From the NCBI GenBank assembly GCA_046349775.1, contig JAXMBS010000028.1:3967-67966 (forward strand): 64,000 nucleotides of DNA, read 5' to 3'. The DNA is from JAEUIG01 sp046349775 (GTDB taxonomy: Bacteria > Planctomycetota > Planctomycetia > Planctomycetales > Planctomycetaceae). The notes under the pieces are model-generated. The model did not search any database. It was not told where the DNA came from and saw only the letters and a program-made list of their open reading frames with translations. Positions 35,861-44,899 of this stretch are shown here, one piece after another (within the stretch, counting starts at the first letter, position 1; every line of letters starts with the position of its first letter). The translations under genes and the position numbers were made by a program.

Positions 35861-36678
35861 GCACCGGTCAGGCTGAACAACTCGAATCCCCGTCAGGAGC
35901 GACCCGCGTCAAGCGCGGCGTGCCGGAAGGGCTCTGGTTGCGCTGCGAGTTGCGGCGCGACGCTGTTCACCAAGCAAGGTCGAACAGGCCGATCGCGTCT
36001 GTACGCAATGCAGTTATCACTTCGTGCCGGCCAAGGGGCGTCGCCCAACTGCTGGACGCGGACAGTTTCGAGGAGTGGTTCGCGGACTTGTCCAGCGTCG
36101 ATCCGCTGGGCTTTGTCGACAAGAAGCCGTACCCTGAGCGGTTGACGGCTGAACAGCAGAAGACCGGGCTGGGGGCGTGCCTGGTGGGCCGCGGGTACAT
36201 GCGCGGACATCCGCTGGTGTTCGGTTGACCGATTCGGCTTTCATCATGGGGAGCATGGGTCGGTCGTGGGGAAAAGCTGACTCGGGCGATCGAGGCCGCG
36301 ACGGAGTTGCATCTGCCAATCGTCATTGTCAGCGGTTCGGGCGGCCGCGGGATGCACGAGGGGATTTTCCCTGTTGCAGATGGGGAAGGTGTCAGCGGCC
36401 CTGGGTCGGTATCATGCCGCCGGTGGCTTGTTCATCCGTGCTGACCAATCCGACGATGGAAATTGGCGGCAGTTTTGCATCTCTGGAGACGTTGTGATTG
36501 CCGAGCCTCGGGCCCTGGTGGGGTTCGCCGGCCGCGCGTCGTTGGCGACGGTCAATAAGCCGTTGCCGAGGGTTTCAGGCCAGTGAGTTCTGCGGCGCAG
36601 GCTTTATCGACCGCATCGTTCCGCGACACGAGCAGCTCCGCATGGAATCTTGCCATCATCGACTACTGCGTCCGCTAG
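35857..36678 (+). pseudogene. accD: Acetyl-CoA carboxylase carboxyltransferase subunit beta, multiply frameshifted
   Basis: In-order fragments from three frames rebuild AccD: VPEGLWLRC; a zinc ribbon with CGATLFTKQ and RVCTQCSYHFVPAKG; VAQLLDADSFEEWFADL; DPLGFVDKKPYPERLTAEQQ; ACLVGRGYMRGHPLVFG; then TDSAFIMGSMG, KLTRAIEAATELHLP, MHEGIF, LMQMGKVSAALGRYHAAGGL, ASFASLGDVVIAEPRALVGF, ATVNKPLPEGFQ and FIDRIVPREQLRMELATIID. The order and completeness show one accD gene of about 275 aa. It supplies the carboxyltransferase half-reaction of fatty-acid synthesis and is normally essential, so at least six indels in 0.8 kb point to consensus error unless another copy exists. Confidence 0.8.
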
Positions 36679-37569
36679 ATGAAGATCATCGGTAAGCTGT
36701 TCAAGCGGCAGGCGCCGGTCGAAAAGGTCGATGTGCGACGACGTTTCGAGTTGATCGGGCGCGTCGGCCAGGGGAGCATGTCTGGGTCTGGCGCTTTGCC
36801 GATACGAAGCTTGGTCACGGCGTCGCGCGAGGATATCCTCGACCGTGCGAAAACGGCCCGGCTCGATCGCCGGTTCGTCGGCATGAATCGCCCCACCGAA
36901 GGGGAGGTCGCAATCCAGTTGCAGCACCCCAACGTCGTCCGCACGCTGGAACACGGTGTCACGACGGAGGACGAGCAGTATCTGGTCATGGAGTTCATCG
37001 AGGGGGTCGGCCTCAGCTACCTCATCGATTCGCAGAATGAGCGGATGCGGCAGAATCGCGTCTGGTACATGGTGCAGTTGGGCGAAGCGATCGATTGCCT
37101 GCACCGCCTCAACTGGATCCACCGCGACATCTGCCCGCGAAACGTGATGGTGATGCCCGACGAGACGCTGAAGCTGATCGACTTTGGCCTGGTCGTGCCG
37201 AATACCGAAGCCTTCCAGGCGCCGGGCAACCGGACGGGGACTCCGCTCTACATGGCGCCCGAACTGATCAAGCGCCTCAGGACCGACGAGCGAATCGACA
37301 TTTTTTCGTACGGCGTGTCGTGTTTCGAGATGTACACGCAGAAGATGCCGTGGCCCCCCGGCGATACGCTCGAAGCCATTATGCAGCACATCAACAAGCC
37401 GCCGCGAAATATTCGGGAACTCGTCCCGGATCTCGATGAGCAGATCGCCGCGACGATCATGAAGGGGCTGGCGCCGGACCCCGATCGGCGCTGGCAGAGC
37501 GCGAAGAAGATGGCGTCCGAGTTCCGCGCCGCCGGCGAACGACTGGGCGTCATTCCGGGCGGCGAATGA
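36679..37569 (+). CDS. Serine/threonine protein kinase-like protein with damaged N-lobe
   Basis: 296 aa, ATG directly after the accD stop. RFELIGRVGQGSMS is a glycine loop; HPNVVRTLEHGV, YLVMEFIEGVGLSYLI, WIHRDICPRNVMV, LKLIDFGLVV, GTPLYMAPELI and DIFSYGVSCFEMYT are the C-lobe motifs. The bases 36780-36840 read better in another frame (VWRFADTKLGHGVA), so two compensating indels seem to have removed the VAxK lysine. The catalytic loop has Cys where Ser/Thr kinases have Lys (HRDxxPxN kept). Kinase activity is therefore uncertain. It may phosphorylate its operon neighbours. Confidence 0.78.
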   Translation: MKIIGKLFKRQAPVEKVDVRRRFELIGRVGQGSMSGSGALPIRSLVTASREDILDRAKTARLDRRFVGMNRPTEGEVAIQLQHPNVVRTLEHGVTTEDEQYLVMEFIEGVGLSYLIDSQNERMRQNRVWYMVQLGEAIDCLHRLNWIHRDICPRNVMVMPDETLKLIDFGLVVPNTEAFQAPGNRTGTPLYMAPELIKRLRTDERIDIFSYGVSCFEMYTQKMPWPPGDTLEAIMQHINKPPRNIRELVPDLDEQIAATIMKGLAPDPDRRWQSAKKMASEFRAAGERLGVIPGGE

Positions 37570-37661
37570 CGAGTTGCTGCACTCCGGCCGCGGCGGCACG
37601 ATCTTGCCGACGCCCTCGTGATGGTCTTGACCGAGGGCCGTAATGCTTCGCGGCTTTGCCT

Positions 37662-37691
37662 TGATTCCTGAATCCCGAATTCCGAATTCTC
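37662..37691. repeat. GATTC repeat, copy 4 (inverted)
   Basis: ttgattcctgaatcccgaat and following bases end 5 bases before the helicase GTG, so this copy forms the leader of that gene, as copy 2 does for the Wzz/kinase gene. Confidence 0.6.
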
Positions 37692-37695
37692 TGTC

Positions 37696-39702
37696 GTGGA
37701 CCATCTGCGCAATCTCAACGCCGCCCAGAGAGAAGCGGTCCTGACAGTCTCCGGTCCATTGCTCGTGCTCGCGGGGGCCGGCACCGGCAAAACGCGGGTC
37801 ATCACCTGCCGGATCGCGGAACTTGTCCGTCGCGGCATCGCGGCCGAGCGCATCCTGTCCGTCACGTTCACCAACAAGGCAGCCCGTGAAATGCTCGAGC
37901 GGGCCCGGCAACAGCTCGGCGGCCGCTCGGAGAAACCGTGGATCTCCACGTTCCACTCGCTGTGCGTGAATATCCTGCGCCAGGACATCGAACACCTCGG
38001 CTATCCCAAGTCGTTCACGATCCTGGATCGGGGCGACCAGGAATCGATCGCCCGGACCGTGCTCCAGGAACTCCGCGTCGCCGAAGGCTCGCTCCGCCCG
38101 GGCGACCTGCTGTGGATCGTCAGCGGCTGGAAGTCCAAAGGGATCGACGCCCGCCAGGCCGCGGAGATGGTCAGCGACGACCGCGAATCCCTGGCCGCGA
38201 TGGGGTACCGTCGGTATCAGGCGGCGCTGCGCGCTACCGGCAGCGTCGATTTCGACGACCTGCTCGGGCTGACGGCGCAGTTGTTTGACGAATCTCCCGA
38301 GGCGCTGGAGCGGCACCAGCGACGCTTCGACCGCATCCAGATCGACGAGTATCAGGACACGAACGGGCTGCAGTTCCGGCTGATCGAAGCGCTCGTCGCT
38401 CCGCATCGCAACCTGTGCGTCGTCGGCGACGACGACCAGGCGATCTACGGCTGGCGCGGCGCGGAAGTCTCGCACATCCTCAGCTTCGCCCGGCACTTTC
38501 CAGAAGCCAAGGTCGTGCGGCTGGAAGAGAATTACCGTTGCACGCGGCCGATCCTCGCGGCGGCTAACCGGCTCGTCCGCTGCAACCGCGAACGACACCT
38601 GAAAACGCTGCGCAGCAACAAGGCCTCTGCGGACGACGTGCGATTTCTGAATTTCGCCGACGGAGAACTCGAAGCGGAGAAGGTCGTCCTCGAAATCAAG
38701 TTCCTGAACGAGCGGAAAGGGGTCGCGCTCCGCGACGTCGCCATCCTGTTTCGCACCAACGAGCAGCCGCGACTGTTCGAGGCCGAACTGCGCCGGCAGC
38801 AGGTGCGGTACGTCGTGATGGGGACGCAGTCGTTTTTCGACCGCCGCGAGGTCAAAGACCTGCTAGCGTACCTGAAGGTGCTGGCGCGGCCGCGGGACGA
38901 GGCGTCGCTGTTGCGTATTCTTAATACGCCGGCGCGCGGCATCAGCCGGGCCACGGCCGAGCGGGCGCTGAAGCGATCGGTGTCGGAAGGTGTGTCCTTC
39001 TGGGATGCCGCGAAGGCCAGCGCGGCGGCCGGCGAGATTCCGGCCAAAGCCGCGGCGGCCGTTGCCGCGTTTCACGCACAACTGGAACAGCATCGGGCGA
39101 GGTTCCACGCTCTGCCTCGACAGATCGACCAATTGCTGCGCGCGCTGCTCGACGACATCGGTTACAGCGCCGAGATCGAACGGCTCTATCCCGACCCGCA
39201 ACAGCGGGCGATTCGCGAGTCCAGCGTGGCTGAAGTGATCCAGTCGCTGAGCGAATACGTGGCCCGCGCGTCACAGCCGACGCTCGGCGGATATCTGTCG
39301 GACACGGCGCTCGACGGCCGCGAGGAGGAGCCGGACAAAGACGAGACCGCCGCGCAGGACGCGGTCAAATTGCTGACGTTGCATAGTGCGAAGGGGCTCG
39401 AATTCCCGCGTGTTTATCTCGTCGGCATGGAGGAAGGACTGTTGCCGCACAAGCGCAGCGTCGAGGCGACGGAGACGGAGATCGAAGAGGAGCGACGGCT
39501 GGCGTACGTCGGCGTGACGCGGGCCCAGGAGCATCTCACCCTGACACGGGCCGACGCCCGCAGGAAATGGGGCAAGCTGCGGCAGACGGTTCCGTCGCGA
39601 TTTTTGCGCGAAATGTGCGATGATGACGCGGAACAACGGGAGGCGGCGGCCCCGTCAGATGTCGCGACGGCGAGTGTCACTGCTTCCGAAGCAGGGCATT
39701 GA
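37696..39702 (+). CDS. UvrD/Rep/PcrA family ATP-dependent DNA helicase
   Basis: 668 aa from GTG 37696. LNAAQREAVLTVSGPLLVLA with Walker A AGAGTGKT (26-33), VTFTNKAAREM, STFHSLCVNIL, IDEYQDTNGLQF (Walker B), GDDDQAIYGWRGA, LEENYRCTRPIL, LLTLHSAKGLEFPRVYLVGM and RRLAYVGVTRAQEHLTLT are all seven SF1A motifs. It unwinds DNA 3'-5' in repair and replication restart. It is shorter than PcrA (~720 aa), lacking part of the C-terminal Tudor-like end. Its last 26 bases overlap the end of the opposite-strand TlpA-like gene. Confidence 0.93.
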   Translation: MDHLRNLNAAQREAVLTVSGPLLVLAGAGTGKTRVITCRIAELVRRGIAAERILSVTFTNKAAREMLERARQQLGGRSEKPWISTFHSLCVNILRQDIEHLGYPKSFTILDRGDQESIARTVLQELRVAEGSLRPGDLLWIVSGWKSKGIDARQAAEMVSDDRESLAAMGYRRYQAALRATGSVDFDDLLGLTAQLFDESPEALERHQRRFDRIQIDEYQDTNGLQFRLIEALVAPHRNLCVVGDDDQAIYGWRGAEVSHILSFARHFPEAKVVRLEENYRCTRPILAAANRLVRCNRERHLKTLRSNKASADDVRFLNFADGELEAEKVVLEIKFLNERKGVALRDVAILFRTNEQPRLFEAELRRQQVRYVVMGTQSFFDRREVKDLLAYLKVLARPRDEASLLRILNTPARGISRATAERALKRSVSEGVSFWDAAKASAAAGEIPAKAAAAVAAFHAQLEQHRARFHALPRQIDQLLRALLDDIGYSAEIERLYPDPQQRAIRESSVAEVIQSLSEYVARASQPTLGGYLSDTALDGREEEPDKDETAAQDAVKLLTLHSAKGLEFPRVYLVGMEEGLLPHKRSVEATETEIEEERRLAYVGVTRAQEHLTLTRADARRKWGKLRQTVPSRFLREMCDDDAEQREAAAPSDVATASVTASEAGH

Positions 39703-40541
39703 CGAGACGTTCGACATTGACGGATCGTGGATTGCCTGCGGCGATCATCTTTCCCTGCGCATCAGCCACGACCACCAGCGGAAGTATGTCGGCACGGAAG
39801 GCGGTGCGGACTTCCTCGCTGCCCCATACGTTTAGGGTTGCCGTCCATTCATTCTCGGCGAGCGCCGCTTTGCCATCTCTCCGGACTCGTCGACGCTAAC
39901 CGTCAGACAATTGACGGATCCCGCAAAGCCGGATTCCGCCTGACTGCCTCCTGCATCTCCGCAATATGAGCGCGACACGGCGCACATGAAGTTGTCCAGA
40001 ATTCCAACACGACGACGGAGCCGCGCAGCGATTCGAGATTGCGCGATTCGATTCCGGTAAGCGGGAGTACATCAACGCCCGGGAGAACTTTGCCGATCAG
40101 ATCCGTTTCAACAAGCGGCTCTCTGCGAATCGCGACCACTTTGCTCTTCACGTAGCGATTGTTCTTTGGCACCAGCGTCAATCGAACTTCCGAATCGACC
40201 GGTCCACGCATCAAGTTGACGAGTTCGTTGAACAGCAGCCCATCCACGGACTTGGGCGGCCCATTTTCCTGGGCCACAGCCGTGACGAGATCTCCGACTT
40301 CGATTTCACCGCACAGGTGGGCGGGTCGATTCGGAACCAGCTGGAGAATCTCGACGGCCCCCTGGATGCGCTGCTCACCGTCGATCGAGGGCGGAGGCTT
40401 CAAGGCGACTCCAATTCCAACGAGTGACGGAGCGTCCGACTTGGGGATCTCGTCTGCGGCTATTACCTGGTTTGCCCGCAGTACGAATGTCAGTGCAACT
40501 GCGGTGAAGGTCGTCAGAGGGCATCGATTGAGATTCCTCAT
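39677..40541 (-). pseudogene. TlpA-like thioredoxin-fold protein with PDZ-like N-terminal part, frameshifted
   Basis: The first frame (40541-39903, 212 codons) has a signal peptide, a PDZ-like region (ILQLVPNRPAHLCGEIEVGD LVTAV) and VVVLEFWTTSCAPCRAHIAE, with the redox CAPC pair. It then meets a stop after NPALRDPSIV. The remaining thioredoxin sequence continues in other frames: LTVSVDESGEMAK, then AENEWTATLNVWGSEEVRTA and DILPLVVVADAQGKMIAAGN to TGA at 39677. Two indels (near 39910 and 39860) restore a ~285-aa secreted thiol-disulfide protein. Redox partner unknown. Confidence 0.7.
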
Positions 40542-40649
40542 GAACGTCCTCGGTCGTAATAGGTCATGCAGGCGTGTGAAAACATAACAGTAGCAGAATA
40601 CGCGCCCCGCCGGTCTGGCGGAATTCGGTTACGGGAAACTATTGTGCAC

Positions 40650-41767
40650 GTGATAAAGTTTCGAAATGAATCCACCCTGATCCCCGTTCCTGACTTGATC
40701 GCAACACTCGCCGACCCGCCGCCGACGCTTGCAGAGCCCCCGCTGCGGATCGGCGCGCGCGTCCTGCCGTCGCGGTTCAGCCTCGCGCCCCTCGCCGGCT
40801 ATACTCAGCATCCGTTCCGCGTCGCCGTCCGCGAACTGGGCGGGCTGGGGCTCGCGACGACTGATCTTGTCCAGGCCGGATTGCTCGTCTCCGGCGGCAC
40901 GCGCTCGCAGCATCTGATCGCCACGTCACCCGAGGACCAGCCGCTGTCGGTCCAGATCTTCAGCGGACGCCGCCACGAGCTTGTGAAAGCCGCGTGCTGG
41001 CTGGAGGATCACGGCTACCAGGGGATCGACATCAACATGGGTTGCCCGATGGCGAAGGTGAACAGCCAGGGGGGCGGCGCGCGGCTGATGTGCGATCCCG
41101 GCGGGGCTTGCGACACGGTGGCGGCCGTCGTCGGCGCCGTCCGCCTGCCGGTGACGGTTAAGATGCGGCTCGGCTGGGACGAAACGCAGCTCACCGCGCC
41201 GGCGCTCGCACGCGAGTTTGAGCAACTCGGCGTGGCGGCGATTACGGTTCATGGCCGCACGCGCGAGCAGGGCTTCACCGGCAAAGTGAACCTGGACGGC
41301 ATCCGCGGTGGTGGAAGCGGTCGAATGCATCCCGGTGATCGGCAATGGCGACGTGCGCAGCGTCGAAGACGCGTTGCCATGCGGGCCGTCACGGGCTGTG
41401 CGGGAGTGGCGATCGGTCGCGGCGCGATGCTGGACCCGTGGATATTCCGCAGACTGGCTGCGGCGACGGGGCTGCCGCCCCCGGCGGAGCCGACGATCGA
41501 CGAGAAAATCGGTTTCTTTCTCCGCCACTTTCGTTTGAAACAGGCTCAGCATGGCGACTATGCATGCGTGTTGATGCGCAGTTCGCCGCCTGGTACGGGG
41601 CGCGGCTGGGAGTCCCCGAAGACCTGGAGGACCGGCTGCGGCGAATCGAGTCCGAGAGCCAGGTCGTATTGCTGGCCGACGAGATGCGGGCCCGTCACGG
41701 CCAACGCGCGGATCGCGTCGCGACGGCGCTCATCAAGACCCCGAATGGGCCGAATGAACTCTGGTGA
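40650..41767 (+). pseudogene. tRNA-dihydrouridine synthase, three frameshifts
   Basis: From GTG 40650: SRFSLAPLAGYTQHPFRVAV, QIFSGRRHELVKAA, GYQGIDINMGCPMAKVNSQG (catalytic Cys132 in NMGCP) and VTVKMRLGWDE, VAAITVHGRTREQGFTGKVN are the Dus FMN barrel. Near 41305 the frame shifts so that VEAVECIPVIGNGDVRSVED lies elsewhere; it returns near 41380 (CAGVAIGRGAMLDPWIFRRL), then shifts near 41570 to FAAWYGARLGVPEDLEDRLR to the TGA at 41767. Dus reduces uridine in tRNA. Each piece is well conserved, so few single-base errors are enough to explain the break. The start codon is uncertain. Confidence 0.8.
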
Positions 41768-41812
41768 TCTGCTGCGGCACGTGTCAGAATCGTCGCGCCT
41801 GATCACGACGTT

Positions 41813-41833
41813 CCACGGGGTTGAGCCCCGTGG
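41813..41833. repeat. Perfect small hairpin before the amidohydrolase gene
   Basis: ccacgggg (41813-41820), loop ttgag, ccccgtgg (41826-41833). No T-run follows, so it is not a clear rho-independent terminator. An overlapping fold tgagcc/ggctca (41822-41837) competes with it. Confidence 0.55.
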
Positions 41834-41857
41834 CTCAATCTGCTGGGCCACACGCGC

Positions 41858-42613
41858 ATGCTCATCGACGGCTACTCGCATTGCGGCATCTCGAAGTACC
41901 GGCCCGTGGAGGACGTGCTGGCGGTGATGCACAGCGCCGGCATTGGCCGGGCGGTGCTGTGCCAGCACCTCGGGGAGTACGACAACTCGTACCTCGCGGG
42001 CGTCGTGGCGCGGTTCCCGGAGACGTTTGCGGCGGTGTGCCTGGTGGATCCGACCAGCGCGACGGCCATTGCCGACCTTGAACGCTGGCATGCGACGGGC
42101 GCGTTTCGCGGCGTGCGGTTGTACGCGGGATGGCTCGACGAGTACGTACACTTGTGGTCGCGAGCGGTCGAACTGGGAATGACGCTGGTCATTTACGCGT
42201 CGGAAGGCGCCGGGTTTGCAACGCCGCCGGTGGAACGGTTCATGACGGCGTACCCCACGGCGCGGCTCGTCGCGACGCACCTCGGGAATCCGATCATCCG
42301 TGACGGCCGGCCGGTCGAGACAGAACTCTTGCGACTGGCTGCACACCGCGGGGTGTATGTGCAGTTGTCTGGACTGTCGATGTTTTGCCCGTATCCGCAT
42401 GCCGAGCTGAATGCACTGGTGCGGGCCGTCGTGCGCGAGTTCGGCGCGGAGCGAATCTATTGGGGTTCGAACTATCCTGTCTGTGGCGGCGAAACGGAGT
42501 ATCGGCGCGACCTGCAGCAGCTTCTGGACGGAGGCTGGGAGCTCAATCGCGAGCAGATTCAGTCAATTTCAGAACAGACCGCGCAACGTCTGTGGTTTGA
42601 CGCTGACGGCTGA
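41858..42613 (+). CDS. Amidohydrolase family protein (ACMSD-like TIM barrel)
   Basis: 251 aa. LIDGYSHCGISKYRPVEDVL gives a metal-type His near the start (usually D-x-H-x-H, here DGYSHCG), RGVRLYAGWLDEYVH, LVATHLGNPII, and IYWGSNYPVCGGETEYRR (usual FGSDYP) match the amidohydrolase-2 barrel. The first His-x-His pair is reduced to one His, so the metal site may differ. It likely hydrolyses or decarboxylates a cyclic or carboxylated metabolite in the cytoplasm. The cysteine hydrolase follows 37 bases later, so the two may share a catabolic path. Confidence 0.82.
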   Translation: MLIDGYSHCGISKYRPVEDVLAVMHSAGIGRAVLCQHLGEYDNSYLAGVVARFPETFAAVCLVDPTSATAIADLERWHATGAFRGVRLYAGWLDEYVHLWSRAVELGMTLVIYASEGAGFATPPVERFMTAYPTARLVATHLGNPIIRDGRPVETELLRLAAHRGVYVQLSGLSMFCPYPHAELNALVRAVVREFGAERIYWGSNYPVCGGETEYRRDLQQLLDGGWELNREQIQSISEQTAQRLWFDADG

Positions 42614-42650
42614 CTGCTGACAACTCACCACTCACAACCGGAGGCACCCG

Positions 42651-43304
42651 ATGGATCCGATGGCAGCGCTGAAGGTCGCGATGGCAGAGGTGGACCGGTT
42701 CTATCGCGAGCGAGGCATCTTTGGCGGCACGTTCGGTTTCGGACAGCGGCCGGCGCTCGTCGTGATCGATATGGCGAATGGCTGGACCGATCCCGCGTAT
42801 GCGGGCGGATCGAGCCGGCTGGATGCGGCCGTTGATGCGATCGCCCGACTGCTGCCGGCCGCGCGTGAGCGTAAGGTTCCGGTGTTCTATACGACGGCGG
42901 CGAGCGACCAGCCGCAGCCGAAGACCGCCTCCGAGGCGTCTCCGAACTTTCGGCCCTGGGACCGGCATGCCTGCGAGATTGACGACCGCCTGCGGCCGGC
43001 CGCCGGCGAACCGGTGTTTCCGAAGGAGCACGCCAGCGCGTTCGCCGGCACCCCGCTGGTCGGGCATTTGATTGCCCGCAGCGTTGATACGCTACTGATC
43101 ACCGGCTGCTCAACGAGCGCCTGCGTTCGCGCGACCGCCACCGATGCCAAGAGCCTCAATCTCAGGCCGATCATCATCCGCGAAGCGGTCCAGGACCGGT
43201 CGGAGATCGCGCACGAGTGGACGCTGTTCGACATCCAGGCGCGGTTCGCCGACGTCGTCGGCCTCGATGAGGCACTGGCGTATCTCGGATCGCACGGAGA
43301 GTGA
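42651..43304 (+). CDS. Isochorismatase-like cysteine hydrolase
   Basis: 217 aa. ALVVIDMANGWTDPAYAGGS supplies the catalytic Asp, VFPKEHASAFAGTPL the Lys, and LLITGCSTSACVRATATDA the nucleophile Cys, the triad of N-carbamoylsarcosine amidase/isochorismatase hydrolases. SPNFRPWDRHACEIDDRLRP fits the amidase branch. It probably cleaves an amide or a carbamoyl group. The upstream amidohydrolase suggests a short catabolic operon for an amide or cyclic nitrogen compound; substrate not determined. Confidence 0.87.
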   Translation: MDPMAALKVAMAEVDRFYRERGIFGGTFGFGQRPALVVIDMANGWTDPAYAGGSSRLDAAVDAIARLLPAARERKVPVFYTTAASDQPQPKTASEASPNFRPWDRHACEIDDRLRPAAGEPVFPKEHASAFAGTPLVGHLIARSVDTLLITGCSTSACVRATATDAKSLNLRPIIIREAVQDRSEIAHEWTLFDIQARFADVVGLDEALAYLGSHGE

Positions 43305-43441
43305 GCACAATTGCCAGAACCGGCAACAGGCACTGGCAACAAGAACCGCGCATGCGCGCGAATCGTCGCGAATAACCGGACTCATTCGCGTTCGTCAGCG
43401 TTGATTCGCGGCTCCCTGTGTCATTTCCGACTTACGATTGC

Positions 43442-44899
43442 CTACCCCGTCTTCGCAACGGCGTTGCCGTCCGCCAGCAGACCCGACGCGATCTGGCCGT
43501 GGACGTCGGTGAGGCGGTAGCGGCGTCCCTGGAACTTGTACGTCAGCCGCTCGTGGTCGATGCCGAGCAGGTGCAGCAGCGTCGCGTGCAGGTCGTGCAC
43601 ATGCAGGCCGTCCTTCACGACGTTGTAGCCCAGTTCGTCCGTCTCGCCGTACACGCCCGGCTTGATGCCGCCGCCGGCCAGCCAGATGCTGAAGCAGCGC
43701 GGGTGATGATCGCGGCCGAAGTTGGTCTGGATCTTTCCCTGGCAGTAAGCGGTGCGGCCGAACTCGCCTCCCCAGACGACGAGGGTGTCGTCCAGCAGCC
43801 CGCAGCGTTTGAGGTCCTGCACCAGCGCCGCCGCGGGCTGATCGGTCTCCTTGCAGAGGTTCGGCAGCGCATTCGGCAGGTTGCCGTGGTGGTCCCAGTC
43901 CTGATGGTAAAGCTGGATGAACTTCACCCCCCGTTCGGCAAGACGCCGTGCGAGGAGACAGTTGGCGGCAAATGTGCCGGGCGTGGACACATCGGGACCG
44001 TAGGCGTCGAGAACGGACTTCGGCTCGCTGGCGATGTCCGTCGCCTCCGGCACGCTGGACTGCATCGCGTACGCCAGCTCGTAGTGCTCAATGCGATTCT
44101 TGATCTCCGCATCAGGCGTGTTTGCATACTGGTGCTCGTGCAGTTCGCGCAGCCGGTCGAGCAACTTGCGGCGGCTCCCCGCGTCGACTCCGGTCGGATT
44201 GCCAAGGTACAGCACCGGATCGGCCGCCGCGCGGAACAGCACCCCCTGGTGCTTCGTCGCGAGGAATCCGCTGCCCCACAGGTGCGCGCCCAGGGGCTGT
44301 CCGCTTTTGCCCTTCGTGATCAGCACGACGAACGCGGGCAGATCGGCGTTGTCCTGCCCGAGGCCGTAACTGAGCCACGCTCCCATGCTGGGCCGGCCCG
44401 CGATCTGCGTGCCGGTCTGCAGGAACGTCACTCCCGGCCCGTGGTTGATCGCCTCGGTGTACATCGAGTTGACGACGCACAGGTCGTCGGCGATTCCCGC
44501 CGTGTACGGCAGGTGCTCGCAGAACCACGCCCCCGCCTCCCCCTGCCGGGTGAAACGAAACGGCGTCCCGACCAGCGGAATCGAGGCCTGGTTGCCGCTC
44601 ATGGCCGTCAACCGCTGCCCTTTGCGGATCGATTCCGGCAATTGTTCGCCGTGATGCTTGATGAGCTCCGGTTTGTAGTCAAACAGGTCGAGGTGCGACG
44701 GCGCGCCGGACATGAACAGCGAAATGATTCGCTTCGCTTTGGGCGCGGCATGCGGCGCGCCGAGTTCGCCGCGGTCCGGTGCAGCGGCCGCGGCGGCGCC
44801 GTCGCGCTGCAGCATGTCGGCGAGCGCCAGCCCGCCGATGCCGACCCCGGACTGCGTCAGGAACGCACGACGATTGGCGGCGAGTGCTCTTGTGAACAT
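43442..44899 (-). CDS. DUF1501 family exported protein (copy B of the tandem pair)
   Basis: 485 aa. ANRRAFLTQSGVGIGGLALA is a Tat-like leader; IISLFMSGAPSHLDLFDYKP, GSWLSYGLGQDNADLPAFVV-type AWLSYGLGQDNADLPAFVVL, NCLLARRLAERGVKFIQLYH, LVVWGGEFGRTAYCQGKIQT, GRDHHPRCFSIWLAGGGIKP, and VHDLHATLLHLLGIDHERLT are DUF1501 landmarks. It lies directly downstream of the frameshifted PSCyt1/DUF1549/DUF1553 gene B, the common planctomycete pairing. Role unknown; likely periplasmic. The 207-base gap upstream holds imperfect repeats with accgctaat (44942-44950) inverted at 45027-45035. Confidence 0.93.
   Translation of the reverse strand: MFTRALAANRRAFLTQSGVGIGGLALADMLQRDGAAAAAAPDRGELGAPHAAPKAKRIISLFMSGAPSHLDLFDYKPELIKHHGEQLPESIRKGQRLTAMSGNQASIPLVGTPFRFTRQGEAGAWFCEHLPYTAGIADDLCVVNSMYTEAINHGPGVTFLQTGTQIAGRPSMGAWLSYGLGQDNADLPAFVVLITKGKSGQPLGAHLWGSGFLATKHQGVLFRAAADPVLYLGNPTGVDAGSRRKLLDRLRELHEHQYANTPDAEIKNRIEHYELAYAMQSSVPEATDIASEPKSVLDAYGPDVSTPGTFAANCLLARRLAERGVKFIQLYHQDWDHHGNLPNALPNLCKETDQPAAALVQDLKRCGLLDDTLVVWGGEFGRTAYCQGKIQTNFGRDHHPRCFSIWLAGGGIKPGVYGETDELGYNVVKDGLHVHDLHATLLHLLGIDHERLTYKFQGRRYRLTDVHGQIASGLLADGNAVAKTG

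Noticed and set aside
36604..38598. 664-codon antisense frame over the kinase and helicase genes
   Set aside because: Covers two well-supported plus-strand genes with full motif sets; composition is Arg/Asp/Val shadow.
41813..41833. Hairpin considered as an intrinsic terminator
   Set aside because: No T-run follows and an alternative fold competes.
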